Source: Pseudomonas brassicacearum | GTDB taxonomy: Bacteria > Pseudomonadota > Gammaproteobacteria > Pseudomonadales > Pseudomonadaceae | Reading direction: 5' to 3' | Length of the DNA: 64,000 nt | Assembly (NCBI RefSeq): GCF_000585995.1 | Contig: NZ_CP007410.1 | Coordinates: forward strand, 4,119,430 to 4,183,429 | Shown here: positions 8,701-34,624 of the stretch, one piece after another | Position numbering within the stretch: position 1 is the stretch's first letter | Layout: every line of letters starts with the position of its first letter | Translations under genes and position numbers: made by a program | The notes under the pieces: generated by a model | Told to the model about the DNA's origin: nothing | Seen by the model: the letters and a program-made list of their open reading frames with translations, nothing else | The model's database searches: none

Positions 8701-11700
8701 TCGTTGCTGGCGGTGCAGATGGTCGAGCAGTTGCGGGCCGAAGGCTGGCAGCTGGACGTGGGGACCTTGTTCAGCGCGGCGAACCTGCTCAATCTGGCAT
8801 TGCTGCTGGAGAACCCGCTGGGTCCGGCCAAATCACAGGCGCTGCCTGAGGCACCCGCCATCGCGCCGGACTGCAAGCGCATCACCCCGGCCATGCTGCC
8901 GTTGCTCAGCCTGCCACAGTCTCAGGTCGACCTGATCGTGACGGCGGTGGAAGGCGGCGCCGCCAACGTGCAGGACATCTACCCCCTGGCGCCCCTGCAG
9001 GAAGGCTTGCTGTTCCAGCACCTGCTGCAACCGGCCGACGACGCCTACCTGTTACGCGCGACGCTGGCCTTCGACAGCCGCCCACGGCTGGACGCCTTCA
9101 TCGCCGCCTTCGATCAGGTGATCGCCCGCCATGACATCCTGCGCAGCGCCGTGCTCTGGGAAGGCCTGGACGAGCCGGTGCAAGTGGTCTGGCGCGAGGC
9201 GCCCCTGCCGGTGGTCTGGCTGGCGGCAGGCGACGCCTTCGCCGAACAGCCCCTGGACATCCGACGAGCGCCCCTGGCCCAGGCCTACGTGCGCTTCGAC
9301 ATACCCAGCGGCCAATGGCAGTTGCAGTTGGTCCACCATCACCTGGCCATCGACCACGCCACCCTGGCGCTGTTGTTCGGCGAAGTCCGCACCTTGATGC
9401 AAGATCCCGGGCATCCGCTGCCTCCGACCGTGGCGTTTCGCCGGTTCGTCGCCCAGGCCCGCGAGCCTCGGCGCCAGGCCAGCGCCGAGGCCTATTTCCA
9501 ACGGCTGCTCGGCGAGCTCGACGAACCGACCCTGCCCTACGCGCTGCACGATATCCAGGGCTCCGGCCGCGACAACCGCGAGGCCCAGCGCTCACTCGAC
9601 CCCACCCTGGCCCGCCGCCTGCGGCAACTGGCCAAGACCCAGGCGGTGGGCGTCGCCAGCCTGTTCCACCTGGCCTGGGCACTGGTGGTGGGCAAGGCCA
9701 GCGGCCGCGACGACGTGGTCTTCGGCACGGTGCTGTTCGGCCGCTTCAGTGCCGGCCAGCAGGTGGAGCAGGCCCTGGGGCTGTTCATCAATACCCTGCC
9801 CCTGCGCATCGACCTCGACATGCCCCTGTACAGCGCCTTGCGCCAGACCCATGGACGACTGACCGAACTGCTCGCCCATGAACACGCGCCGCTGGCCCTG
9901 GCCCAACGTTGCACGGCGCTGCCCACCCAGGCAGCGTTGTTCTCAGCGCTGCTGAACTTTCGCCACAGCCAGGCACAACGCTCGGCCCGCCCAGAGTTCG
10001 ACCTGCCCGGGGTGCGCCTGCTGGGCAGCGAGGAGCGCAGCAACTACCCGTTCTGCCTGTCCATCGATGACCTCGGCGAAGGCTTTGCCCTGACCGGACA
10101 GGTCCATCGTTCAGTCTGCGTCGACGCGGTCCTTGCGCAAATGATTCGGGCCTTGGAGGTGGTGGCACAGACCCTGGAAACCGCACCGGCCACCCGAGCC
10201 TGTGCCTTGGACATCCTCCCCCTGGAGCAACGCCAGCAACTGCTGGAAGCGTTCAACGCCACACGGCAGGCGCATCCACGGGACACCCTGCTGCACCAAC
10301 CCTTCGAGCGGCAGGCGGCACTGCATCCCGACGCCGTGGCGGCGCAGTTCGAAACGGCCGCGGGAGTCCAGCTCAGCTATGCCCAGCTTAATCAGCAGGC
10401 GAACCAGTTGGCCCACGCCCTGTTGACGGCCGGGGTGCGCCCCGATGACCGGGTAGCGATCAGCCTGCAACGTGGTCCAGACCTGTTGGTCGCCCTGCTC
10501 GCCACCTTGAAGGCCGGCGCGGCCTACGTACCGCTGGACCCCAGCTACCCGCCGGCGCGCCTTGCGCACATGCTCGAAGACTGCGCCCCTCGGCTGGTCC
10601 TGAGCAGCCAGGCCGTGGCCAGTGGGTTACCGGCCATGGCGGTCGAATGCTGGCGCCTGGATGCAGCGCAGTTGCGGGACCGGTTGGCGACCCTGCCCAC
10701 GGAAAACCCCAGGGTTGCGGACCTGGGCCCAGCGCACCTGGCCTACGTCATCTACACCTCGGGCTCCACTGGCGTGCCCAAGGGCGTGATGATCGAGCAC
10801 CGCAACGCCTGCAACTTGCTGCATTGGGCGCTACGCAGCTTCGACGCCGAGGAATGGCGCCGCAGCCTGTTCGCCACTTCGATCAATTTCGACCTGGCGG
10901 TCTTCGAATGCTTCGTCCCGCTCGCCGCTGGCGCGACCCTGCACCTGGTGGAGAACGCCCTGGCGTTGGTGGCCCAACGCTGCCCGGTATCGCTGATCAA
11001 CAGCGTACCCTCGGCGGTGGAAGAACTGGTCAGGGTCGGCGCCGTCCCGGACAGCACCCGGGTCGTCAACCTGGCGGGCGAACCGCTCAAGCCGCGACTG
11101 GTGGAGCAATTGTTCGCCCGCAGCGCGACGCAACGGGTCTGCAATCTCTATGGGCCAACGGAAACCACCACCTATTCCACCTGGCTGTCGATGGACCGTG
11201 CCGGGGGTTACCGGCCCGGCATCGGCCGGCCCCTGGACAACACCCGTGTCTACCTGCTCGACCGTCATCGCCAGCCGGTGCCATTGGGCGTGGCCGGTGA
11301 GATCTACATCGGCGGGGCAGGCGTGGCGCGGGGTTATCTCAATCGTGCCGAGCTGACCCAAGAGCGCTTTTTGTCCGACCCCTTCGTCGACGATCCCCAG
11401 GCGCGCATGTACCGCACTGGTGACCTGGGGCGCTGGCGGGCCGATGGTTCGCTGGATTACCTGGGACGCAACGATTTCCAGGTCAAGGTACGCGGGTTCC
11501 GCATCGAACTCGGGGAGATCGAAACGCAGTTGCTGGGCATGCCGGCGGTGCGCGAAGCGGTGGTGCTGGCGCAGCCCGGCCCTGCCGGTGATCCGCGGTT
11601 GATCGCTTATCTGGTGGCGCAGGTCTCGACCACGCCCGTTCCGGACTTGGCTGAAGTACGCGCCTATCTGGAAAGTCGCTTGCCGGACTATATGCTGCCC

Positions 11701-14700
11701 AGCGCCTGCGTCGCCTTGGAGCAGCTGCCACTGACGCCCAACGGCAAACTTGATCGCCAGGCCCTGCCGCTGCCCGAGGCGCTGGCCAGCAGTGCCGCCA
11801 GGCAGCCGCCGCAAGGGGACACCGAACGGCGGCTGGCGGCCATCTGGACCCAGGTGCTGGGCGTCTTGGAAATCAGCCGTGACGACGACTTCTTCAGCCT
11901 TGGCGGGCATTCGCTGCTGGCGGTGCAATTACTCGAACAGTTGCGCCGCAATGGCTGGGACCTGGACATACGCAGCGTGTTCGAACGCTCGACACTGGCC
12001 GCCCAGGCCCTACGCCTGGAAAACCTGGCCAGCGCGCCGGCGCCGGCACCCAGCGTGAGCGCCATCCCGACCCCGTGCGCCCGCATCACCCCGCAGATGC
12101 TGGATCTGATGCCCCTTCCCCAGGCGCAGATCGACCTGATCGCGGCGCGAGTGCCCGGCGGCGCCAGCAATATCCAGGACATTTATCCATTGGGCCCCTT
12201 GCAGGAGGGCATGCTCTATCACCACCGCGCCCAGCGCGAGGGCGATCGTTATGTGCTGCGCAGCCTGCTGGCCTTTACCGACGAGGCGCGCCTGCAACGT
12301 TTCTGCGCAGCGCTGGGCCAAGTCATCGGCCGGCACGACGCGCTACGCACCCTGGTGCTCTGGGAGGACCTGGAGGAACCCGTGCAGGTGGTGCTGCGGC
12401 AGGTCGCCTTCACGCCTCGGCGCCTGGCGCTGGAGGGTGACGACATCGCGGCGCGGCTGCAGGCCAGCGCCGACCCGCGCCACTACCGCCTCGACCTGCG
12501 ACAGGCCCCGCTGATCGAGGCCCGGGTGGCCTTTGACCCGGCGCAGGATCGCTGGCTGTTGCTGCTGTTGCATCACCATGTGGTGGTCGATCACACCTCC
12601 CTGGAATTGATGATCGAAGAGATCGCCCTGATCGAGGGCGGGCGCCCGGCGGACCTGCCGCCGCCCACCAGCACCCGAGCCTTGGTGGCCCAGGCCCGGC
12701 GCCCAGAAGCGGTGGCCGCCGCCCGCGCTTTTTTCAGCGAGCAGTTGGGCGATCTGGATGAACCCACCCTGCCCTTCGACCTTGACCTGCAAACCGATCC
12801 CCGCTGGCAGGCCCTGGAACACCAGCAGCCGCTGGCGCCGGAGCTGGCGCGCCGCCTGCGTCGCCAGGCCGAAGCCCACGGAGTGAGCGCGGCGAGTGTC
12901 TGCCACCTGGCCTGGGCCCTGACGCTGGGGCGCCTGAGTGGGCGCGACGATGTGGTCTTTGGCACGGTACTGTTCGGCCGCCTGCAGTCTGGCGCCCACG
13001 CCGACCGGACCGTGGGCCTGTTCATCAACACCCTTCCACTGCGGGTGCGCCTGGACGGCGGCGTCCACGCCACCCTGCGGCAGGTCCAGGACACCCTCAA
13101 CGGTCTGCTCTGCCACGAGCAGACCCCACTGGCCCTGGCCCAGCGTTGCAGCGCGGTAGCGCCGGGGACGGCGTTGTTCAGCGCCTTGTTCAATTACCGC
13201 TACAGCCATGCCGGCCAGGCCAATGTGCACCAGGCCATGCCCGGCATGACCCTGCTGCACAGCGAGGAGCGAACCCATTACCCCTTCAACCTGGCGGTGG
13301 ACGATCTGGGCGAAGGTTTCCAGCTGACCGCCCAGACCCACCCCGACCATGCGCCGGAACGGCTGCTGGGCTTCATGCTGGCGGCCCTGCACGCCCTGGT
13401 GGAAGCGCTGGAACAGACCGACGATGGGCACATCCAGTCATTGGACGTATTGCCGGCCGCCGAGCAGGCCCGGTTGAATCGCCTCAACCCAGTGCTGTCC
13501 GTGTCAGCGCCCGACGGCACCCTGCACGGGCGCTTCGCCGAGCAGGCCGCTCGCCGCCCCGACGCCCTTGCGCTGATCGACGAGCACCGCCAACTGAGCT
13601 TTCGACAGCTCGATGAACAGGCCAACCGCCTGGCCCATCACTTGCTGGACCAGGGCGTACGGCCCGGGCAACGGGTCGCGGTGTGCCTGGACCGCGAAGC
13701 GCACTTGGCGATCGCCTTGCTGGCGGTGTGGAAAGCCGGCTGCGCCTATGTGCCGCTGGACCCTGATTATCCGGCTCCGCGGCTGGCCTTCATGCTACAA
13801 GACAGCGCTCCGGCGGCGCTGCTCACCCAGGAACGAGTGCGCGAGAGGCTGCCGGCATTCGACGCCGGGCCGCTGATCTGCCTGGATGCCGTGCGTGCCG
13901 CCTGGCAGCAGGCCGCAACCGACGATCCGGACATCGGCACCCAGTCCAGCGACCTCGCCTATCTGATCTACACCTCAGGCTCCACCGGCCAGCCCAAGGG
14001 CGTCATGGTCGAGCACCGCTCGGTGCTCAACCTCTGGGCCGGATTGCACCAGCGTCTGGCAGACTTGCCGGCCGGTACGCGCTGCTCGCTCAACGCCTCG
14101 GTGGCCTTCGACGCCTCGGTCCAGCAGTTGTGTCAGTGGCTGAGCGGCCACTGCCTGGTGTTGATTCCAAAACGCGTGCGCCTGGACGCGGCGGCCCTGC
14201 TCGATTACCTGCAGAGCCGGCAGGTAACCCTATTCGACTGCACCCCGACCCAGTTGCAGGCGTTGCTCAAGCATCGCCAGACGCTGGCCCTGCCCCAGCC
14301 GTTGCCCCGCCGCCTGCTGCTCGGCGGGGAGGCCGTCCCCGCAGAGCTCTGGCAGCAACTGGTCGGCGAGCCCGGCGTGCGGGTGCTGAACGTCTACGGC
14401 CCGACCGAGTGCACGGTCGACACCACCAGCGCCTGGCTGGATCAGCATCCGCTGCCCAGCCTTGGCCAGCCCCTGCCCAATACTCAAGTGCAAGTGCTCG
14501 ATCATCACGGTCGGCGCGCGCCGCTGGGGGTGGTGGGTGAAATCCACATTGGCGGCCGAGGCGTGGCCCGTGGCTACTGGCAGCGCGAGGCGCTGACCCG
14601 GGAGCGGTTCATCGCTGACCCGTTCTCGACCCAGCCCGGCGCGCGACTGTACCGCACCGGCGACCTCGGCCGCTGGGAGCTCGATGGCAGCCTCAGCTAC

Positions 14701-15272
14701 CTTGGCCGCACCGACTTCCAGGTGAAGATCCATGGGCACCGCATCGAGCTGGGGGAAATCGAGAGCCATCTGTTGGCACTGCCCGGTGTTCGGCAAGCGG
14801 TGGTGGTCGGTCGTGCCGATCGCCATGGCGTGGCCCGACTGATCGCGTACCTGCTGGGCGACGCGCCACCGACGCCGGCACAGGCGCGGACGGCCCTGGC
14901 CGAACGCTTGCCCGAGTCGATGTTGCCCAGCGCCTATGTGCGCCTGGATAGCCTGCCGTTGACGGCCAACGGCAAGCTCGACCGCAATGCCCTGCCCGAA
15001 CCCGACGCCCAGGCGTACGTGCAAACCCGTTACGAAGCCCCCCAAGGCGACATCGAGATAGCCCTGGCGGCCATCTGGTGCGAACTGCTGCACGTCGAGC
15101 GGGTCAGCCGGCACGACAATTTCTTCGCCCTCGGCGGCCACTCGCTGATTGCCATGGGGCTGGTGGAGCGCATGCGCCAGCACAACCTGCGGGTCGACAT
15201 CAGCCAATTGTTCACCGCACCGACCCTTGCCGGTCTGGCCGCGGCCACTACTCCATTGAAGGAACTGCTCCT

Positions 15273-15276
<4 letters not shown>
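5713..15276 (+). CDS. Non-ribosomal peptide synthetase 1, modules 1-3 (Val-Ala-Gln)
   Basis: 3187 residues arranged C1-A1-T1-C2-A2-T2-C3-A3-T3. C1 (about 1-440; HHLISDG near 135) sits at the very N-terminus, as in lipoinitiating starter domains that N-acylate the first amino acid. The adenylation pockets read D-A-L-W-M-G-G-T-F (A1, close to the Val code DAFWIGGTF), D-L-F-N-N-A-L-T-Y (A2, a code I recall as Ala) and D-A-Q-D-L-G-V-V-D (A3, the exact Gln code). Phosphopantetheine serines fall at about 997, 2067 and 3144. C2 and C3 carry the 'RITPxML...GGAxNxQDIYPLxPLQEG' start of dual condensation/epimerisation domains. The C2 epimerisation motif is altered (QHLLQPADD), while C3 keeps HHRAQREGD. 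The ATG at 5713 has a strong AAGGAGGTG; the in-frame sequence upstream is not NRPS-like. The stop overlaps the start of NRPS2 (GTGA). Confidence 0.95.
7525..8717 (+). repeat. Long direct repeat, copy 1 (Val module A1-T1)
   Basis: This 1193-base stretch covers most of A1 and half of T1. It recurs at 20523-21715 at a fixed offset of 12,998 bases with only about two dozen substitutions and no indel seen. The neighbouring sequence on both sides diverges quickly, as expected for gene conversion or module duplication. Confidence 0.9.
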
Positions 15277-27827
<12,551 letters not shown>

Positions 27828-30800
27828 CCCTGCGTAGCCAACTGAGCGAGCGCCTGCCCGAATACATGCTGCCCAGTGCCTTCGTGCAACTGCCGGCACT
27901 GCCGATCACTGCCAACGGCAAGGTCGACCGTCAGCGCTTGCCGGCCCCCTCCGCCGATGCGTTCGCCCAGGGTCAATACAGCGCGCCCCAAGGCGAACTG
28001 GAAACCACCCTGGCAGCGATCTGGAGCGAATTGCTCGGGGTCGAGGCAGTGGGTCGTGACGATGACTTTTTCGCCCTGGGTGGGCACTCGTTGCTGGCGT
28101 TGCGCTTGCTGGCCAAGGTGCGCCATCGACTGGACCTGGAAATGCCGCTCTCGGCGGTCTTCGCCCAGCCGCGCCTGCACGCGCTCGCCTCCGCCCTGGG
28201 CAACGCCGGACGCAGTCGGCTTGGCCCGCTGCTGGCCAGTGACCGCAGTCAGCCACTGCCGCTGTCGTTCGCTCAGCAGAACCTCTGGCTGATCCAGCAG
28301 CTCAATCCGGATTCCACCGCGGCCTTCAACATGCCTGCGGGCCTGCGTTTGCGCGGGCACTTGGATATCGAAGCGCTGCGCCGGTCGCTGGACCGCATCG
28401 TGGCGCGGCATGAAAGCCTGCGTACCCGCTTCGTCAGTGTGGGGGGACAGGCGCGCCAAGTGATCGATTTGCCCCGAGCGCTGGCCCTGACAACCCTGGA
28501 CCTGAGCGCCTCTGGCGCGACGGACTGGCAATCGATCTGCGCCGAGGAAGCCGCTCGGCCGTTCGACCTCACGCGCCAATGGCCGATCCGCGCCAGCCTG
28601 CTGCGTCTGGACCACGACGACCACGTCGTCCTCGTCACGCTGCACCACCTGGTCTCGGACGGCTGGTCCATGGGCATCCTCACCGACGAGTTCTCCCGCC
28701 TGTATCAAGCGTTCAGCCAGGGGCGGGTCGATCCACTGCCGGCCCTGGATCGCCAATACGGTGATTACAGCCTCTGGCAGCGCGATTGGTTGCAAGGCGA
28801 CGAACTGCAACGCCAGCGCGCCTACTGGACCCGCCATTTGCAGGACGCACCGACCTGCGTGACCCTGCCCACCGACCGGCCGCGGCCAGCACGGCTGGAC
28901 TACGCCGGCGCCAGCCTGCCGGTGCACATCGACGCTGAGCTGACCCACGGCCTCAAGGCCCTCGGCCAGCGCCACGGCACCACGCTGTACATGACCGTGC
29001 TGACGGCCTGGGCGGTGGTGGTCAGCCGGTTCTCGGGCCAGGACCGGGTGGTCATCGGCTCGCCGGTGGCCAACCGCAACCGGGTCGAACTGGAGCCGCT
29101 GATCGGTTTCTTCGTGAACTTCCAGGCGCTGTGCATCGAAGTGGACGACGCCCCGGCGGTGGACACCCTCCTGGCCCGGGTCAAGGACCTGGCGCTGGCC
29201 GCCCAGGAACACCAGGACCTGCCGTTCGAACAGGTCATCGAGGCGCTCAATCCGCCACGTTCCCAAGCCTACAATGCCGTGTTCCAACTGATGCTGGCCT
29301 GGCAGAACGCTCCGACGGGCGAACTGGACCTGGGCAATGGCTTGCATCTGGAAAGCGTCGGTGCGCCGGTGACCACGGCCAAGTTCGATCTGGCGCTGGA
29401 TGTGCACGAGGTGGACGGCGTGATCGAAGGCGGCTTCAACTACGCCACCGCGTTGTTTGACGCCGATACCGTGGCTCGCCACTGGCAGGCGCTGCTCTCG
29501 GTGCTACGGGCGATGGTCGCGGACGACCGTCAATCGGTGGCCGACATCGACCTGCTCAGCCAAACCGAACGCGAGCAACTGCTCCATGGTTTCAACCCCG
29601 CCGTGGCGCTCCCAGCGACCACTGGGGAGCGTCTGCACCAACGTTTCGAGGCCCAGGCGGCTCGTCGCCCGGATGCCGTTGCGGTGGAGTACGGTGAACA
29701 ACGGCTCAATTATCGAGCGCTCAACGAGCGCGCCAATCGCCTGGCCCATCGCTTGCGTGGGCTGGGGGTCGGCGCGGACAGCCGCGTGGCAATCCATGTC
29801 GAACGCAGCCTCGACATGCCCATGGCCATTCTCGCGACCCTCAAGGCCGGCGGCGCTTATGTGCCGCTGGACCCGGTCTACCCGGCCCAGCGCCTGAACT
29901 TCATGCTGGACGACAGCCAGCCGCGGGTGCTGTTGACCCTGGCTGATCTGCCGGTTGAACTGCACCTGCCGGCCGGTTGCGAAGTCCTTTCCCTGGACCC
30001 GGATCGCGGCGGCTGGCGCGACCTGCCCTGCACCGATCCGGCAGCCGATCCGCACGCCAGCGACCGCGACCTGGCCTACATCATCTATACCTCCGGCTCG
30101 ACCGGCATGCCTAAGGGCGTGATGGTCGAGCACCGCTCGGTGTTGCGGCTGTTCAGCGCCACCGATGCCTGGTTCGGCTTCGATGAGCGAGACGTCTGGA
30201 CGCTGTTTCACTCCTACGCCTTCGACTTCTCGGTCTGGGAGCTCTGGGGCGCGCTGCTGCATGGCGGCCGGCTGGTGGTGGTGCCTTACCTGACCTCGCG
30301 CAGCCCCGAAGACTTCTACCGGCTGCTGGTGGAGACCGGCGTCACCGTACTCAACCAGACGCCAAGCGCCTTCTACGCCTGGATGAAGCAGACCCGCGCC
30401 GAACCCCATCGCCTGCGCTGCATCATCTTCGGCGGCGAGGCCCTCGATGGCGCGGCGCTACGGCCTTGGTTCGAACGTCCGGACAGCCAGGGCACGCAGT
30501 TGGTGAACATGTACGGCATCACCGAGACTACGGTGCATGTGACCTACCAGCCCATCGATGCCGCCCACTGCCACGCCGGGCTAGCCCCCATCGGCCGGCC
30601 GATCCCCGACCTGCGGGTCTATCTGCTCGATGAGCGGGGCGAACTGGTGCCCCGCGGCGTGGTGGGCGAACTGCATGTCGCCGGGCCGGGCCTGGCCCGC
30701 GGCTATCTCAACCGTCCAGCGCTGGACGCCGAGCGATTCCTGCCGGCGCGTTTTGCCGGTGGCGAGGGCGAACGCCTCTACAGAACCGGCGACCTGGCGC

Positions 30801-33074
30801 GTTGGAGCAGCGACGGCACCCTGTACTACCTGGGACGCAACGACCAGCAGGTCAAGGTGCGCGGCTTCCGCATCGAGTTGGGGGAAATCGAAGCACGCCT
30901 CACGGCGCTGGACGACGTGCGTTCGGCACTGGTCCTGGCACGCCAGGACGAACCCGGTGATCCGCGGCTGGTCGCCTATCTGCTCGCCGAACCGGGCCGC
31001 CAGCTGGAGCCAGCGTCGCTACGGTTGGCACTGGCCGAACAGTTGCCAGCACACATGGTGCCCGGCGCCTATGTGCAACTGGAACGATGGCCGTTGACCG
31101 CCAACGGCAAGCTCGACCGCGGCGCCTTGCCGGCGCCTGACCGGCAAGCCCTGCAACAGCGCCCCTACGCTGCGCCCCAAGGCGCCACGGAAAGCTTGCT
31201 GGCACAACTCTGGGCACGGTTGCTGGGGGTCGAGCAGGTGGGTCGCGAGGACAATTTCTTTGCCCTCGGCGGGCATTCGCTGCTGCTGGTGCAAATGCTC
31301 GACGCCCTGCGCGAACAAGGCCTGGGCGTGTCCGTGGGCGACTTGTTCAACGCTGCGGACCTGGCGGCACTGGCTCGTGAAGTGCTGCCCCTGGATGCCC
31401 AGGACGTCGACCAGCAGGCCCTACTGTGTATCCGCGCCGGCACGGGCCAACGGGCCCCGCTGTTCTTCATCCACGAAGGCACCGGCGAGGCGCTGCCCTA
31501 CGCTCGCCTCGCCCGCTACCTGGACCCGGCACTGGGGATATACGCGGTGCAAGCCGCCGCCGAACTGGAGCAAGGCATCTGCAACGAGGCCCTCGCCAGC
31601 CGCTACATCGCGCTGCTGCGCAAGGTCCAACCCGAGGGCCCATACCGGCTCGCCGGCTGGTCGGCGGGCGGCCTGCTGGCCTATGAAATGGCCCGCCAAC
31701 TGCGAGGCGAGGATTGTCCGGTGGCGTTCGTTGGCCTGATCGACAGCAGCCAGCCGGGCGCACTGCGCGCCGCGCCGGTGACCCTGGACTTAGACGATGA
31801 CGCACTGCGCCAGCAACTGCTCGCTTATCTGATGCAGCAGTGGCGCAATGGGGCCGACCAGGAACCGGGCGACGCCTGGCACGCTGGCCTCGACCTCGAT
31901 GCGCTGATCACCACGGCCCAGGAACGCGGCTGGCTGCCCGGCGGCTTTGACCGCCAGGCACTGGACCGTCGCGCCCGCCTCAACCTGACCCTGCGCAACG
32001 CCATGGTCCGCTATCGGCCGGCGCCCCTGGGCCTGCCGGTGCACTTGTTCAGCGCCACTTCGCCTGTGTCGGGGTTGTCCAGCCCGAACGGGATTGGGGC
32101 CGACTGGCAGGATCTGCTGGGCAACGATCTGGTGGAGCAACGCATCGAGGGGGATCACTGGTCGATCATGCGTGACCCCGAGCCGCTGCGACACCTGGCC
32201 CAAGCGCTGGAGCAGGCCTTGAGCCAGGCCGAACGGGATGTCGACGAACCGCGCGGCGGCCGTAGCGGCTTTGTCTTGCAGACCGGCGCGGCGCAGGCGC
32301 CTTGCCTGTTCATGATCCCCGGTGCCGGGGCCAACGTCGCCAGCTTCGTGCCGCTGATCCAGCAGCTGGATGTGCGCTTGAACGTGGTCGGCCTGCAGGC
32401 CCGCGGCTCCGACGGGCGCTGCGAGCCCCACGGGACGGTGCAGGCGGCCGCCAGCGCCTATGTGAAGGAGATCCGCAGACAGCAGCCGGATGGCCCGTAT
32501 TACCTGCTCGGCCATTCGTTCGGCGGCTGGCTGGCGTTCGAAGTGGCCCGTCAGCTGCTGGCCGAGGGCGCGTTGGTGGCGCCGGTGTTGCTGCTCGACA
32601 GCCGCGCGCCCGGCCCGCGTCTGGCCAGCGACGCGCGCCACGCCCTGGCCCGTTACGTCGGCTTGCTGGAGATGGATGCCGGGCGCGACCTGGGCCTGGA
32701 CATCGACCGCCTCGCCAGCCTCGAAGTCGACGAGCAATGCGCTCAACTGCTGGCGAGCATGCAAGCGGTCGGGCTGATGCCGGCGCAGGCCCGGGCCGAT
32801 GCGTTGCGCGGGCCGCTGCGGGTGTTCCAGGCCAACCTGGCGACGCAGTACCAGCCAACACCGCCCTACCCCGGGCCCGTGGTGCTGGTCGAGGCTGGCC
32901 AGCACAGCGCCGAACCGGACGACCCGGCGCGACGCTGGGAGGCATTCGTCCCCAACTGCAGGCGGCAAGTGCTCGAGGATTGCAATCATTTGTCGATTCT
33001 CAAGTCCCGCGCGGCGCCGGCCCTCGCCGGTTTGCTGCGGCACCATTGGCCCGCGATCGAGGCGCTGCCGAACC

Positions 33075-34421
33075 ATGACGATTGAACCTTCGCTACGCCC
33101 CTGGCTGTGGGCCTGGGGCGCCCAGGTCGCGTCCACCCTGGGCTCGGCCCTGGCGGCGTTCAGCCTGGGGATCTGGTTGCTGCAGCAACACGGCAGCGTC
33201 ACCGACTACGCCTGGGTCATCGCCCTGTCAGCCTTGCCCGGACTGGTGCTGGCGCCGCTGGCCGGGTGGCTGGTGGACCGCTGTGAAGCGCGTGCATTAC
33301 TGTTGGGCGTGGAAGCTTGTAGCGGCGCGGCGGCGCTGGCGCTCTGGTGGCTGTTCGAATCCAACGCCCTGGACCACTGGCAGGTGTACGCCTTCGCCGC
33401 AGTGAACTCCAGCACCCTGGTGGTAAGCATGCTGGTGTGTCAGGCGGCCATCCCGCGACTTCTGCGCAGCCCCCAGGCGATCGGCCGGGCCAATGGCCTG
33501 ATGCAAATGATGGTGGGCTTGCCACAGCTGATCGCCCCTACCCTGGCGGCGCTGCTGCTGGGTAGCGTCGGGGTCGCGGGGGTGCTGTTGCTGGACCTTG
33601 GCGCCGTGCTGTTTTGCGCCACCGTCCTTGTCTGGATCGGCCTGTTCGTCAGCGCCGTGCGCGGCACCGGCCAGGGCCGCATCGACGTCAAGGGCGGATC
33701 GTCAGTGGTCCTGACAGTGCTGCGTGGGCGTCCGGCGTTGTGGGCGTTGCTGGCCTACCTCGGGCTGGAGCACTTGATGCTCGGCCTCGCCTCGGCGCTG
33801 TTGTCACCACTGGTGCTGGAACGCCACTCGGTGCTGGTGCTGGGCACATTGATGACCTGCGGCGGCCTGGGCATGCTCGGTGGCTCGCTGTGGGTGGTGG
33901 CTCGGCCGCCGGTGCGGCTGATCCGCACTGTATTGCTGGCCGACCTGCTGCTCGGTGCCGCCGTCCTGACCATCGGCGCCAGCGCTTCGCCGGTGGTGCT
34001 GTATGTGGCCGCGTTCGTCGCGTTCGGCTGTTTTTCCCTGAGCACCAGCAGCGACCAAAGTTTCTGGCAACGCAGCCTGCCCGCCGACGCCCTCGGCCGG
34101 GTCTTGTCGGCCCGGCAGATGGTTTGCCTGCTGGCAATGCCCATTGGCGCCCTGGGCGCCGGCGCATTGGCCGACGGCTGGGCGATCACATTGATGAGCA
34201 CAGCCGGAGAGTGGCAAGCCAGGCTGGCGCCGCTGTTGGGAACGGGCAAGGTGGGCGGCCTGAGCCTGCTGTTTGCCGCGGCTGGCCTGTTGTATGTGCT
34301 GCTGGCCAGCCTGGGGTTGGCCTTCGGCCCCTTGCGGCGCCTGCAGCCAGGGTTGCCGTTATCCGGCGCGAAGCTCGACCAAGGACCTGGGGCAAGCGGC
34401 GCGACAGAGCCGACTGCTTAG
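33075..34421 (+). CDS. MFS transporter, probable lipopeptide exporter
   Basis: A 448-residue inner-membrane protein with about twelve hydrophobic segments and the cytoplasmic loop GWLVDRCEAR after helix 2, typical of drug/siderophore-exporting MFS proteins (EntS/MFS_3-like). The ATG at 33075 lies inside the end of NRPS2 (ATGACGATTGA), which implies translational coupling and a shared transcript. Export of the lipopeptide is the natural role by position. Pseudomonas lipopeptide loci more often carry a MacAB-type ABC exporter and an OprM-like channel; neither is present here. The protein ends in a polar tail of about 25 residues. Confidence 0.85.
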   Translation: MTIEPSLRPWLWAWGAQVASTLGSALAAFSLGIWLLQQHGSVTDYAWVIALSALPGLVLAPLAGWLVDRCEARALLLGVEACSGAAALALWWLFESNALDHWQVYAFAAVNSSTLVVSMLVCQAAIPRLLRSPQAIGRANGLMQMMVGLPQLIAPTLAALLLGSVGVAGVLLLDLGAVLFCATVLVWIGLFVSAVRGTGQGRIDVKGGSSVVLTVLRGRPALWALLAYLGLEHLMLGLASALLSPLVLERHSVLVLGTLMTCGGLGMLGGSLWVVARPPVRLIRTVLLADLLLGAAVLTIGASASPVVLYVAAFVAFGCFSLSTSSDQSFWQRSLPADALGRVLSARQMVCLLAMPIGALGAGALADGWAITLMSTAGEWQARLAPLLGTGKVGGLSLLFAAAGLLYVLLASLGLAFGPLRRLQPGLPLSGAKLDQGPGASGATEPTA

Positions 34422-34624
34422 AGCCCATTAAAAAGTCAGCAGCCGCAGCACTTCATGGCGCTGCGCTCGGCGCAATAATGGGTGGCTAGGGTGATGATGA
34501 AACTCGGAACTGCCCGGCGGAATGCGTGGAATTGAGCTTATCGAGCAACGTACATTGCACAACCGGCCCCTAACACGTCGCCCCTCGCCATAAAAAGCAT
34601 AACTTTCAAAGGAATTGGATTGTC

